The notes: generated by a model from the sequence alone, not told the origin. Numbered from the stretch's first letter, positions 46,114-57,340 are shown. The stretch is DNA of 64,000 bases from Ophiobolus disseminans (GCA_010093685.1 MU006245.1:186001-250000); one strand, 5' to 3'. Numbers and translations: made by a program.

Positions 46114-47904
46114 GTTGATGTGTCTTAAATTTGTCGTGGTAAGAGGTAATTGTACGAATGGCTTAGTTGAATGTTGAAGAGGCAAATGAGTTGGGGTTTG
46201 AGCTGATGATGGTCTCTACACCGTGAGTTTGATCGCTCTTATACTCACGAGGCCGCTGCTCTTGGTGAGGAGATCCTAGCTTTCATCAATTGACTTCGTC
46301 ATAACTTAGTCGTACAAGGCAACGATGAGCGCAGTACAAACGCTTTCCATGCCCATCGATAATGATAACGTGAGGCTAGCCTTGCAGGTCTGAGCAGGTG
46401 ACCCCAAAGACACCGTGCTTGGCAGCAGAATCGAGCAGGTGAGCTCATAGCGTCGAAGAACACGAGGAATGTTGCGGAGGTTCACGGCTATTTTTGGCAT
46501 GGTTGCAGCGGGTTCGGCCTGTCTGAGCCACATCGAGCCTGATAAGCGAGATAATTTCTCCGAGACTTGCGGCTGGTTACATCGCCCAAACCGCAATCGG
46601 TCGTGATTTATAGCGGTCAATACTTCGGTGCAGCAATTTGTCCATGGTCCGGGGCGTGCGCAAGACATTGATAGATATGTGAGGGGTTGTCGGCGCCGAG
46701 GAACTTAGTGAGTAAATGGCAGTGGCGAGAGCTGCAACCTCATTGCTGGCAATCCCCGCCTGATCGCACGATATTCCTAGCAACGGGATTTGGAAATCCA
46801 AGTTTGCTCATGGCTCCAGAGGGTCCTTTCGTGCGCAACGACCCATCGTCGACACGTAGACAAGCCTCACCGTTCGCTTCCGTTTGAACCCCTCTCCGCG
46901 CAACTTGATCCATCTCTTTGAGGCCCAGTTGACGCTGATCGTCCATTTTCAGGTCTCATGTCATCGAAGAGCGCTATTGCTTCGCGATGCAACCGTCAGA
47001 AAACTGAGCACAGCCTCATCATACTATGGCTAACTTCGTCGCCTCCGAGCTTCAATGGAGCAATCAGGGATGCAACCAAGAGAAATGAGACGCCGGGCTG
47101 GAGGGCGACGTAAGGGCCTTCAGTGCTCTCAAGTTGCTGATTGTATGAGAGCCAGATGGAGAAGAGGCAGTACATTGCGACGCTGGTATAATTCTTCCAC
47201 TCGGTTTGTCGTCGGATGCAGAAGCGCGGGATCGAAACGCTAGTTGCGCATGTCAACGACTTGTCAGAAGCTCTGCACCAAAGACGCCGCGGCTACGAGT
47301 TTTGGCTGTCACTTTGCTGTTAAGGAGGAGTCGAGGGAAATTCGCAGGGCATGAACCTTGCGCGTGAGGCCCGTGCTCGTTGGACCATCGCGTTGTCCCG
47401 ACTCTTCGCGTCTCATGTCTTCACATCCGAGTTTCAAGTGAGGCACAGAAACACAATCACCCCTCAAGTCATTCTTGCGTACCTGGGCATTCTTGGCCTT
47501 ACAAACAGCCACTTTTGCGACCCTGGCATCGCACACGCGGTAGTGGCTGAATGCAGGCGCCCATGACGGTCGCGGCCAATGGCCATGTTTAGGTGGGCTT
47601 CATCAGCCGTATCGTTTTGTACAACCGATGTTTCAAAGGGCCAGGCTTCAATTGTGCATGCCTTCGAGACTTCAGGCGTCGCGAAGTTGTTCCGCCATGG
47701 CCTGCTGAGGCCGACTCATCCAGCTTGGGAGCTGGTTAGCTGGCGGCAACTGTTTCGATTGTTATGCTATATAACTCTCTCAAATGCGCTCAACTGTGAT
47801 TCTCGTTTCTCAGGCCGGTCCATCTTCATACTAGTACATTCTCTTCTTTTCAACCTTACAATACCCAAACGAGCTAGTCTCTTTCAAAGACAACCAATCA
47901 TAAT
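46114..47904. other. long intergenic region, no firm gene
   Basis: Several short minus-strand frames (46306-46668, 46577-46801, 46996-47256) have partly protein-like composition, including a hydrophobic segment at 47000-47200 minus, but I could not join them or recognise a family. A decayed gene is possible. Confidence 0.45.
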
Positions 47905-48564
47905 ATGCATTTCTCAACCATCTTCGCTGCTACAGCCCTCATCGGCGCCGCTGTTGCGGAAAACCACTTCATTGCTGTCTCGAACAAGACTGGCGCTTTG
48001 GCTTTCTTCCCAGATAGCCTCCAAGCAGCAAATGGAGATACCGTCACTTTCCGCTTCTGGCCCAAGAACCACTCCGTCGCTCAGAGCTCGTTCGCACAGC
48101 CTTGCGCCCCTATGCAGAATGGCTTCTGGACTGGTTTCGTTCCTACCCAGTCAGCTGACGTCGTCTCAAACACGTCGTTCACCATGGAGGTTACCAACGC
48201 TTCTGCGCCTATCTGGTTCTACTGCTCCCAGGGCAAGCATTGTCAGGGCGGTATGGTCGGTGTGATCAACCCTCCGTAAGTCGTCAACGTCGCCTTCATA
48301 GACACAAAGCTAACATGAAGCAGCCGCACTGGTGAGAGGACACTTGCTGCATACAAGAATGCCTCAACGTCGGCTAAAGACAACCTTTCGCCCTCGACTG
48401 TTGCTGGAACCGGTGGCAAGATCAACGAGAACGGCACCGCAACATCTGGCTCACCATCCGCATCTGGTTCAAATCCTTCCCAGGCTACCGGTGCAGCATC
48501 GCATCTTGCCGGAAGCGCCGCCTTTGCCGGTCTCACGAGCTTCTTCGCCTACCTCCTGATCTAA
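47905..48564 (+). CDS. GPI-anchored cupredoxin-like extracellular protein
   Basis: Exons 47905-48275 and 48324-48564 give 203 residues. A signal peptide (1-18, MHFSTIFAATALIGAAVA) leads to a single cupredoxin fold. Candidate type-1 copper ligands are His56 (KNHSV), Cys107 (FYCSQ), His112 (KHCQ) and Met117 (GGM). A Ser/Thr/Gly-rich linker (about 140-180) and a C-terminal hydrophobic tail (AFAGLTSFFAYLLI) fit a GPI anchor. Fungal members are cell-surface proteins often induced during host contact; redox function is inferred only. Confidence 0.9.
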
Positions 48565-49563
48565 GGATATGCAATATCGTTGAAAGAAGGAAACTGATAC
48601 CCCGGAAGACAATTGGTGCGATGCTTGCTCGGGCAAGATCGTATCAGGATAATGTGCAACTGGAAGGGCGATTAGAAAAGGTTGCAGGGTTGAGTCAAGG
48701 ATGGCATTTTTCTGAGATTGTAAATGATTAGTTGCGGTATTGCTTGATGGGCGTTGTACGATCAGATCAGATACAGAATGAACTAGTATGAAGTTTGAAC
48801 TCGAGTCTTCTAATTCCCATGATAACCAAAATCATAAGCCAACATCAAGATAATGCAGGATGTTGAATGGGTCCAACAACGCCAAGTTCACAGGACAGCG
48901 TTGTGTCGTATGTTGTGACAGCTTTGAGGACCGAATGCACGCCAACCCACAGTTGCCGAAACATTTTCCACATCCGTTAAGTAGACTTTTGCAGCGGCAA
49001 CGCTCGGGATGTGGAGTGTAAGCTGAGGCCGGGAGCACAGACATGTTCAAAATCCTGGGTGCTGTCGTACGAGTACAGGCGAGCGCGGCCGTCCGGAAGA
49101 TTTCGGCAGCGCACGGGGTTTGATCTGGACGGCGCAGTCGGCAACCAAGTTCGGGACCGCGCAGAAAACAATAATGAACGAAGATGGGGGTTTGAGCAAT
49201 TGAAACTGGGTCTTGAATGTATAATTGTTGTTCGTGATGATATGTCCGAGATAACTTCCAGAGATACTTCTCCCAAATGACCTCGGAATCATGAATTCTT
49301 TCAATGGTGTGTCTTCCCATCCATGTAGATGTATCTATCCTTCCATCCCTCACTTCTCGAGGGCTGCATAGTGATGCGCTGTGTGTTGTCCTTCAGCGCC
49401 CACTTTGTACCCTGGCGGTGTGGCTTGCGGCGTACAGCGCGCGTTGTGTGACCCTCCTATATCATAGTCCCTTTGCTTCCGTCCCTCGTCCGGAGCGTGT
49501 GTTTTCCCTATGTCTGAAGCGAGAGGCTGATTTGTCTTGTTTGTCCTTCATCTCTCGTGCACT
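48565..49563. other. intergenic, no firm gene
   Basis: A minus-strand frame (48832-49353, up to 173 codons) is cysteine-containing at its end (CRCKSLLNGCGKCFGNCGLA) but has no recognised family and no coding support beyond length. Confidence 0.45.
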
Positions 49564-50115
49564 TCACTGCACCTCGTAAAGCTCCATCGCCCTCTGCAGG
49601 TCCTTGAGGCTTGACTTGTCCCCATATGCCTCCTCGAGCATCTTGTTCCTGTCTTTCTCGTTGGCAACGCGGGACTCGATACCAGCAATCGCCCTCTCCA
49701 TATCTTCTAAGCTGGAGCGCTCGCCATACATCTCTAAGAGCATCATGTTCTTCTGTTCTTGGGTAGGCTCGCGTGCCATGTGCACCTTGCGGTTGGCCTC
49801 GTTCAGCGCATTGGTGACACCAAAGCCTATGTGGCGATTAGCAGCGTCGAGCGTGTTGATTGTTCGACGGCTGGCCGTTGCCATACCAACGGCGATGAGT
49901 GCCATGGTAGGTAGATACCTGGAGGATGTTAATGTTGGTCGAGATGATCGTGTAGGACGGACATACCATCGTGCTATTCTTCCAAGTTTTGGGACAGCAT
50001 GTGCTGAGGCAGTGAGTTGTGTTGCAGCTACACTTTCCATCGGAATAGCATTGCGAGCACGTGCTGAAGTAGTGAAAAGTCTCTGGCGGAGGAATGGCGC
50101 AATGCGGAACGACAT
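49564..50115 (-). CDS. small conserved-looking mitochondrial protein, function unknown
   Basis: Exons 49967-50115 and 49564-49918 give 167 residues; the 48-bp intron preserves frame, so an unspliced reading is also open. The N-terminus (MSFRIAPFLRQRLFTTSARA) is a typical mitochondrial presequence. A hydrophobic segment (YLPTMALIAVGMATA) may be a membrane anchor. The C-terminal half has two similar units, LLEMYGERSSLEDMERAIAG and LEEAYGDKSSLKDLQRAMEL, an internal duplication of about 35 residues. I do not recognise the family. Confidence 0.72.
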   Translation of the reverse strand: MSFRIAPFLRQRLFTTSARARNAIPMESVAATQLTASAHAVPKLGRIARWYVRPTRSSRPTLTSSRYLPTMALIAVGMATASRRTINTLDAANRHIGFGVTNALNEANRKVHMAREPTQEQKNMMLLEMYGERSSLEDMERAIAGIESRVANEKDRNKMLEEAYGDKSSLKDLQRAMELYEVQ

Positions 50116-51099
50116 AGTGGCGGTGTATGTGGCAAGGCTGAGATGTGTTCCTTGTTTGATAGTGTGGGCAGGTTTGTGTGGTGAACGTGTATCGTTTATA
50201 GGTACTTCGTCTCGTCTAATGCTTCGCTGGATGAAAGGATGATCGAAGTGTACTGTCGGCTAAGATGTTGTGGATGTATCGGCCGCGGGTGGTTTGTAGA
50301 GCACTGCCTGGTTGATAGATGTGACGGGTTGAGGTTCGGAGTTGTAACTCCAAGAAGCCGGGGAACATGTGAAATGTATAGACGGCAGCCTTTTGCGGGG
50401 AAAACAATGTCACGAGTAGGCTGTGCCATCATCTCCCCACCCGCATCCCAAACATCAGGCCACGAATCACAGCAACCAACCGTCAAATCACCCGTCGGAC
50501 CCGGCAAATCCGATGCGTTTTCGCGTCAGAGCCACGGACCAAGCAATTCGAAGCTGCATCACTTTGAAATGAGATGCGCTGACGTACCGTGCTGTTGGAA
50601 GCGCATCTTCTCGGCCGCGCATGTATCGCGGCTCGTCGCCTGGTAAAACGTTCGGCATCAGGAACGGGAAGCACCAAGCTAGACGTGTTTGAGGACGGAA
50701 CGAAAGAAGTAAGCCATGTGGGGTTAGATGGTGTATTGATGCGGTTTAGATGAATATGTCGTGTTTGTGGGGTGAGCCGTGGGCTGACGCGCGAACGACC
50801 GGGGATACCAAAAGAGTAAAGATCATTGATGTCATTCCGACCCCACCTTCTCACGAGAGCATGACATAAACATCACCGCCGTCCGCCTTCCACAAAGCCG
50901 CACATCTCCGTCGCTGAACTAATTGCACCAAAAAGAGCCATCTCAACGGCTTGGGGGACATCACACGATCTCAAATTGCGAACACATGACACGATAGTAA
51001 GCCGCCTTCGTCGTGTTTCTGCCATCTGTGCAAGTCGATGTGACAGGGCTAAAAGGGCATACTGTCAGGCAAAAACAAGCTATATATTGCAATAGTACG
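50116..51099. other. intergenic before tRNA
   Basis: No supported gene; frames here are short and unlike known families. Confidence 0.5.
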
Positions 51100-51181
51100 A
51101 GCTGCGAGCGAGGTTTGAACTCGCGACCTCTTCCGTACACCGAAATGTGAAGGAAGCATCATACCACTAGACTATCGCAGC
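51100..51181 (-). tRNA. tRNA-Val(CAC) with 10-nt intron
   Basis: On the minus strand, acceptor arms GCTGCGA and TCGCAGC pair perfectly. T8 and A9, A14, GG18-19 and A21 are in place. The anticodon stem CTTCC/GGAAG encloses the loop TTCACA...C, giving anticodon CAC. A 10-nt intron (TTTCGGTGTA) lies at the usual 37/38 position and contains GTG that can pair with the anticodon. The T-arm is GCGAG-TTCAAAC-CTCGC. The discriminator base would be T, unusual for valine tRNA, where A is usual. Confidence 0.82.
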
Positions 51182-51989
51182 GCTGTCAGGTTATGGAAAT
51201 CTCCAAAACAAGACCATACAAGTTCAATGGAAACATATATCCAAAAAGCTCTTGAGCTTGTCACAATCACAACGTCTAGGAGTGCATTTCCGTGACCTCG
51301 GCATCTTACCTGGGTCGTTTGAAGCAAACATCTCTCAAATATACCAAACTTATCTGCAACGAATTTTCCTATAATTTTGTAGAGCAAGCCATGATTGAAC
51401 AAAAAGCAACAAACTGGAGCAGGTTCGTAGAACATATACAATGGAGAATACTCTTACAGTTCTTCCCATTCTGAACTCCACTATAAGCGCGTTGCTGACT
51501 ATCGACAGCCGACTGTGTATCCAGTACCACATATATAATAGCCAATTCATCGCCTCTATATTTTAATAGAAGTAAATCTGGCACAGAACTTGTCTCCAAT
51601 CGTTCAGCATGGTTCCACTCAATTCAGCCTGTCAAATCCAGAACTTCAGCATGCCCGACGACACGCCTTAACCCAAAGTCCTTAATCACCTTTTCCCGAA
51701 AAACTTAGTGGCAAACGCGCATTGCACTTTCTCGAAGTTGGCAGGCCGCAAGTCGAAGCCTGTCACGGTCACCAGCGGTGATTCACTGAAGGGCAAATGT
51801 TTTCACCTGTTGTGTGGAGTGATATCGACCTCTTCACTACACGATGTGCTCAGTTCTCGTCTATAAGTTTTACACTTTCCCTAAATTCCCAACGACTCGC
51901 AACTCGACTAATTTCAAAAGTCCGACCGAGAAATCGTACAACCACCAACAGCCACATTCATAGCCGCAACCACTCACGTCCCACGAACC
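51182..51989. other. intergenic between tRNA and RING array
   Basis: AT-richer sequence with no supported gene. It forms the left flank of the RING paralog array. Confidence 0.5.
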
Positions 51990-53024
51990 ATGATGGACGG
52001 TCCATATCTCACATTTACCACGGATGAGTTCATCGCTGCTGCTCAGGCACTATCCGAAGAGAGCAAGGACGGCTCATATAATGTGAGCGATCCGGTTCAC
52101 AGCACCTTCGATGGCATGATCAAGCAGCTGCGAGACCGTACTCCCGTCATCAATGACTGGTTAGCCGACAATGCCCTGCGCGATCTTGAGCCCAAACTAA
52201 TCGAGCAAATTCTTGATTGGCCTTCAGCTTCGATGGCTGTAGACACTGAGTATGGAGCTTGTGATCCCGACCAAAACTCCGAAAAAGAATTCGATGACAC
52301 CGGCTCTGATTCGTACTGGCCGGACGATACAATCGAAGACATACTCGAAATTCTGGCAACTCCTGACAAAAGCGAGCCTGTAACTCCCGAAAACGATTTC
52401 ATGACTCAAATAATAGAATCTGAGAAATTGAAGAGCCTCAGCTTCACGATACATGAAATGGCCACAGCATGTGTCCAGAATGGCCCGTATGTGAATAAAA
52501 TCCACGACTGGCCTACGTTTTCGAACATGATACAAGAACCGAAGACGCTCGGTTTCAGCTTGCAGAAGTATCTGGAGGCAAAAGACGCCCTGTATATGCT
52601 CAACTCGGCCTTCATTCAGGGCTATCTTGATGCAGAAGCTACTGGGTACTACAATAATGAAGCCGCCGTTAAAGCTGAGAAGTATATTGCCGCGATCAAT
52701 TCCGGCGCTGTGGAGATGGATGCATGGGAGTCATTTCCAGCCGACGAGCCCGCTGGAATGTCAGACGAGGCATTCAATGCCATCATTGAGCGGTAGGACT
52801 GGGTCGAGGTTTTGGACATTCCTCATGATGACCTCCGATGTCCTCATTGCTGGTCCGACTTTGGCGATGCCGAAGATAGCTGCAAAGAGCCCATAAAGAC
52901 CTCATGTGGACATCTTTACGGCCGAGAATGTCTTCGCGAGTCACTTAAGACATGTGTGTCTTTGTGTCCGAAGTGCCGGCAAGATCTAAGCAGTGATCAA
53001 ATGCATGAGCCTGGGCATGATTAA
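51990..53024 (+). pseudogene. RING-finger paralog 1, interrupted by in-frame TAG before the RING
   Basis: One frame runs from an ATG at 51990 (MMDGPYLTFTTDEFIAAAQA) to TAA at 53022-53024, 345 codons with the stop. A TAG at 52794-52796 cuts it after FNAIIER; the same frame then continues DWVEVLDIPHDDLRCPHCWS and a RING: CPHC, TSCGHLYGREC and CPKC. CAG to TAG would explain the stop. The N-terminal ~265 residues are acidic and helical, with no known domain. As it stands only the domain without RING can be made. It shares the CPHCW-DF RING with the two following genes on the same strand. Confidence 0.72.
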
Positions 53025-53669
53025 GAGAAGATGCTACCATAAACAGGATCCACGGGTATGAACGAGCGATGGGACTGGTTGAAGCCGTCGCAAGAGGTAC
53101 ATGAGCGAGTTTCTATCGCGATACCACAGTTGGGTGAGAGCATGATCTTAGCTCTAAGTTGCACTTCTTGGTAGTAAATATGGCTAGATTGCAATGACAC
53201 AATGTTATGAACACATTCAGATATGGTGATAACAATTATTCTTTCCCTTTCTGATGATGAAATGCTCAACATTCGATACATCTGCTAAGCTTGAAGTATT
53301 GGTAAGTTCAGTACATGTCTCTCCCCTCAACACATGCTGATTTGCTGCCTAGAGTATAGGCAGTCCAGCGCGCAATGACGTACACTTTCGAGATACCTCG
53401 ATGCGCATTGTGCGACGACTATGTCTCGAGGGGTTATTTCACCCAGGCACTCTTTTCAAGTGACTGTGCATTCATCTCCCTTCGAACGTCCATCTAACCT
53501 TGGAACCCTTCGCAGTCGAACCACAGATTACATCATGCCTACAGACATAGATCTCTTGCTACATCTCCCATCACTCGTTTCATAGTCGCCTATCAACAAC
53601 TCTTTACAGCATACAACTCAACTCACGGCCCCGCCTCGCCACACGCTCTGCAAATACCGAAAACACGCA
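53025..53669. other. spacer between RING paralogs 1 and 2
   Basis: 645 bp, no gene; it should hold the promoter of paralog 2. Confidence 0.5.
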
Positions 53670-54953
53670 ATGAGTCAACAATACAAATCGACGGCCATAA
53701 CCGACCCTGATAAAGAACCGCCCTTCACAGTCCATGAATTCCTTAGTACATGTGTAGGCTTGATGAACTTACCTTTCCAGAGCGGGGATGAAGAGTAAGC
53801 AGTACTTTTGTCGATGTTGGCACATATAAAAGAAAAGAAAATCGACATATTGGTCACTCTAAAGTCCTATCCTTTCTACATTCCTCATAAGATCCAAGAG
53901 TCTCCGCTATTTGAGGTTCTCCTTGGAAATTCCGCCCCAATCAAACCTCCTACCAAGTTTAGGTCAGGAAAACCTTCATCCTCCACCGAGCTTCGCTTCA
54001 CTGCGGAGGAGTTCTTGGAGATATGTCAAAAGGTAGATCTCGAAACCTACTTGATAGGTAGTTGGGAAAGCCATTCATGGGTGAAGTTTAAGAGCATGAT
54101 TGACACCCTAGCTCTTCGCCGTGTTAACATTTTGGACTTCTTGTCTAGCGTGGACACAGACGAGATGCTGAAATCTTGCGGAGTCTTGAAGACCTTGTTG
54201 CACACAGCCGACGTTTACGAGGGTCAAGTCTTTATTGACCGTTATGGTTTTCATGACGCGCTAGACGACGAATTAGGCTACTTCAAGTATCTGCATGTAC
54301 CTCCATATCCTCCGAGTCCACATGGACTAAGTTTCGATCAAGGTCACTTCCTTCAATGGATGCAATCAGCAGAAGAATTCATGGACACCTTTTCATACGG
54401 GGACCCTCAGGAACAAACCAGCTACCGAATTTTGCATCAACGAATGCACGAACTGATGGTCAAGAACATCACTGTTGCAGCGTTCATGAATGGTCATAAA
54501 CCAATGGGAGGAACTCCAGGCTCGATCATCTTCTAGTATCTCATTAATTCGACTGGAACGGATGGTACCACGTACTGCAACCTGTTCTTCGCGAACGTCG
54601 CCAGCGGTGGAGATGGTCATGCCTTCATAGCAGACTTGATGATCGCCAACGCACAGGCTCGGACACAGTCAACCCTCCTGTCGCATGAGAATGCGGTGCA
54701 ATTTGTTGACGCCTTAACGAAGGTTGACGTCTCTACTATCGCACGAGACGACATGCGCTGCCCGCACTGTTGGGGCGATTTTGACCAAACCGAAGAAGGG
54801 GTGAACAACGAGCCTGTTCAACTTCCATACGACCATCGCCACTTTCTGGGTCGAGATTGCCTGATCGAGGTCCTTGTGTCGACTGGACCGTTGTGTCCGC
54901 TTTGTCGTGTAGATATAGTGGACCTCGCTGCTCGACTAGCTGAAATCGACTAG
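53670..54953 (+). pseudogene. RING-finger paralog 2, two in-frame stops and a damaged RING
   Basis: One frame from ATG 53670 (MSQQYKSTAITDPDKEPPF) to TAG at 54951-54953, 428 codons with the terminator. It is broken by TAA at 53796-53798 and TAG at 54534-54536; both fit glutamine codons. The frame after each remains protein-like. The C-terminal RING has CPHCWGDF and CPLC, but the middle ligand pair reads LPYDHRHFLGRDC where the paralogs have CGH, so one zinc-binding Cys is lost. The central region (about 90-290) is unlike known domains. A repeated phrase RFTAEEFLEIC echoes the FTTDEFIAAAQ start of paralog 1, suggesting an internal repeat of the N-terminal module. Confidence 0.72.
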
Positions 54954-55407
54954 GCGAGATAGGTTTCCGAGAACACTTCAGTGTATTTCCATGAAGTAAG
55001 ATCATCACACAGTTAATTTACAATCCAAAGACTTCCCACGTTTGTTTTGCTTCTCCTTGCAATGTGCTTGCTTGCGCTTGCGATGAAGAACATGCGACTC
55101 AAGATCAAGTCAGATTCATCAACTGACCTACAATGTACCTCTCTTAAGCTTTCGGTGACAGTACCCAATCACGCACACATTGTGATATCTCGTTCCATTG
55201 GAAAGCTTTCACATCATGCAAAAGAAACTTGTGACAAACACACTGTGAACGTGACCTGCACATAATGTTATTCCACTGCGTATATATTCTCTCCCCTCCA
55301 TATCTAATCATACCAAACAAAACAACCAAAACCAAAGACGGCACAACCAAAACCAACACAACCCCAACCCTCAACTCACATCCTATACTAATCACCGGAG
55401 TCCAAAA
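54954..55407. other. spacer between RING paralogs 2 and 3
   Basis: 454 bp with no gene. An ACCAAAACCAA-type repeat occurs near 55315-55370. Confidence 0.5.
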
Positions 55408-56050
55408 ATGAGTTACATCCACTCGAATCCCACCACACCAACAAGCATCATGCCAGACACGCCAACAAGCACCACGTCAGATACACCAACACTAAATTTC
55501 GATCAGACCGAGTTCCTCGCAGCAGGTGTTGACCTCGATGCCTCGGTACCACAGGGTGGTAGTTTCGTGGCTGAAATGTTTGTACGACTTCTGCGAAATG
55601 ATAAGGATGCTCGTAGATGCAGATATACATCCACCCACATGGATCAACGGCCACATTCTCCCGCATATGGAGAACGCACCCTTCATCAAACTTATAGAGT
55701 GGGGATCCGAACACCAAGATATGGATGAGGATGAGGATGAGAATGACATGAGCTGGTACTTCGATCTCTGCGAACTTACCGTACCCGAGAGGTTGAGGGC
55801 TACATCCGAACAGCTGTACAATGCTGTGACGAACAGACTTATCATCGTCGATGTTGCGGAAGTCGCCCACGAGCGGTGTCCGAACTGCTGGTGTGACTTC
55901 GACGAGGATGTTCCAGGCGTGGACACTACACCTGTCAGGACTCCGTGCGGGCACCTTTTCATGGAAGGCTGTTTATTGGAGTCCTTGAAGGCTACTCAGC
56001 ATGCCCGTTGCCCTATGTGTCGTCAAGACATGGTTACCCTTGCGCGCTAG
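55408..56050 (+). CDS. RING-finger paralog 3, possibly intact with a 58-bp intron
   Basis: The N-terminal part starts MSYIHSNPTTPTSIMPDTPT and has NFDQTEFLAAGVDLDA, matching the TDEF-AA phrase of paralog 1. The frame shifts near 55560. A phase-1 intron 55559-55616 (G|GTAGTT ... CTCGTAG) would join VPQG to DADIHPPTWINGHI; otherwise a 1-bp indel is needed. The C-terminal RING is complete: CPNC, TPCGHLFMEGC and CPMC, with the CW-DF phrase shared by all three copies. There is an acidic run DMDEDEDEND before it. A ubiquitin-ligase role is inferred from the RING only. Confidence 0.7.
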
Positions 56051-57292
56051 GCTGGGTAGTAAGTAGCACACACGCTCATTCAACATCAATTGCTTTGCTT
56101 TTTTTTCGTCCTTTGCGGACCGAGGTACTTGCTGTCGTTTCTGTGATTAGCAACAATCAATGCTTCCTTTTCTGCAGAATCTCTTTCCTCCTTATGTGAC
56201 TTGAAGTGGGTACTGTAATTAATGTGTGTCTGACCTGGAATGAGATCCTGGGAAACTGGAAAGAGAAGATGTGGCAGAGTGGCCGGAGAGAACAGTTGAG
56301 TGTCTGAGCCTCACTGCTCAATGCGATGAATAGTTCATTTCGTGCTTTCTAATGGTATAATGCAGTCAACATGCTCAACATGAAAAAGTCTCCAAAGTTC
56401 ATTGTGACTCTACACTTCTATGCGTGTGCGCTACGCTGGCGTAGCAGATCCGACATTGTCGAGATTACAAAATATGTTCTTGAAATATTGCATGTGAAGG
56501 TCAAAGAGCCCTAGCGTCCGTCCCTACGTGTCGGGACGCACGGTGTGACGGGACAGCTTTTCTTCCGAACGCTCAGAATGCCTGCAACGTCCCCGAATAT
56601 AGATAAGCGTGATACGCATCCATTCTGCACATCTCGTTCTCCCATCACATCAGCCCCCGCCGCCGAAAAGCGGGTCGTTGATTATGCTGTTGCTCATTCT
56701 GTTGGTGCCGTTGACCAACTCTCCTCTATTAACCCCCTGTTCGTTAGCGACAATAGATGCCAGTGAGGAGCTCGGTGGGTTAGAAACAAACCTAAGATAG
56801 TAAAGTGTAAGACTGTAGCCTTAAATGGTCAATTTAATGTAAGGAGTGCACATCCCGAAAGTTTCTCGGCAAGATCGTCAAAACGCGTTCTCTAGGATGT
56901 GCGCTATTACCGTAGTAGCGTGCTCAGATTCGACGCCATGCCAGTAGCAGATCACGTGCTGAGAACCCCAGCAACCTGTCCTTCAAGAACCCGCGATTAG
57001 TATTTGTAATTATACCTGGGTTTCCAAGGATGCTCAAAATATACTGTGACTCCCAACAGAGTATCGACTAGGGTGCTCAGCTGAGTCAGGCGGACGTGTT
57101 GGTATAGGTACGGGGTCTGTAAAGGTTTGGATATGTCGTTTTTCTTTGTTGTCAGCATCTACACCTACTCAGGAGTAGAGTGTTTGATCACTGCTTATGT
57201 AACAGGAGGATATATATTCGCTCTCTACGATAGACTTAAATTATCAATCAACTAACTTCTTCCTTAATCTCCTCCTCACATGTTGACATTTG
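56051..57292. other. gene-poor, AT-richer stretch
   Basis: No supported gene. A short inverted repeat GCGTCC/GGACGC occurs at 56514-56539. Confidence 0.5.
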
Positions 57293-57340
57293 TCTTCTTC
57301 TTCTTCTTCTTCTTCTTCTTCTTCTTCTTCTTCTTCTTCT
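57293..57340 (+). repeat. (TTC)16 microsatellite
   Basis: Sixteen uninterrupted TCT/TTC units, followed by TTTT. It is noncoding as far as seen. Confidence 0.95.

Noticed and set aside
46306..47256. Possible decayed minus-strand membrane protein
   Set aside because: Frames could not be joined and no motif identified; left as intergenic.
33948..54953. TAA/TAG read as glutamine (altered genetic code)
   Set aside because: Core genes end normally at TAG (CCT8, mL46) and TAA (P450, eIF5, eS24) with no sensible extension, so these codons are terminators in this genome.
56265..56345. tRNA-like start (GGCAGAGTGGCC) resembling a Leu/Ser D-arm
   Set aside because: No matching anticodon stem, T-arm or acceptor pairing follows.
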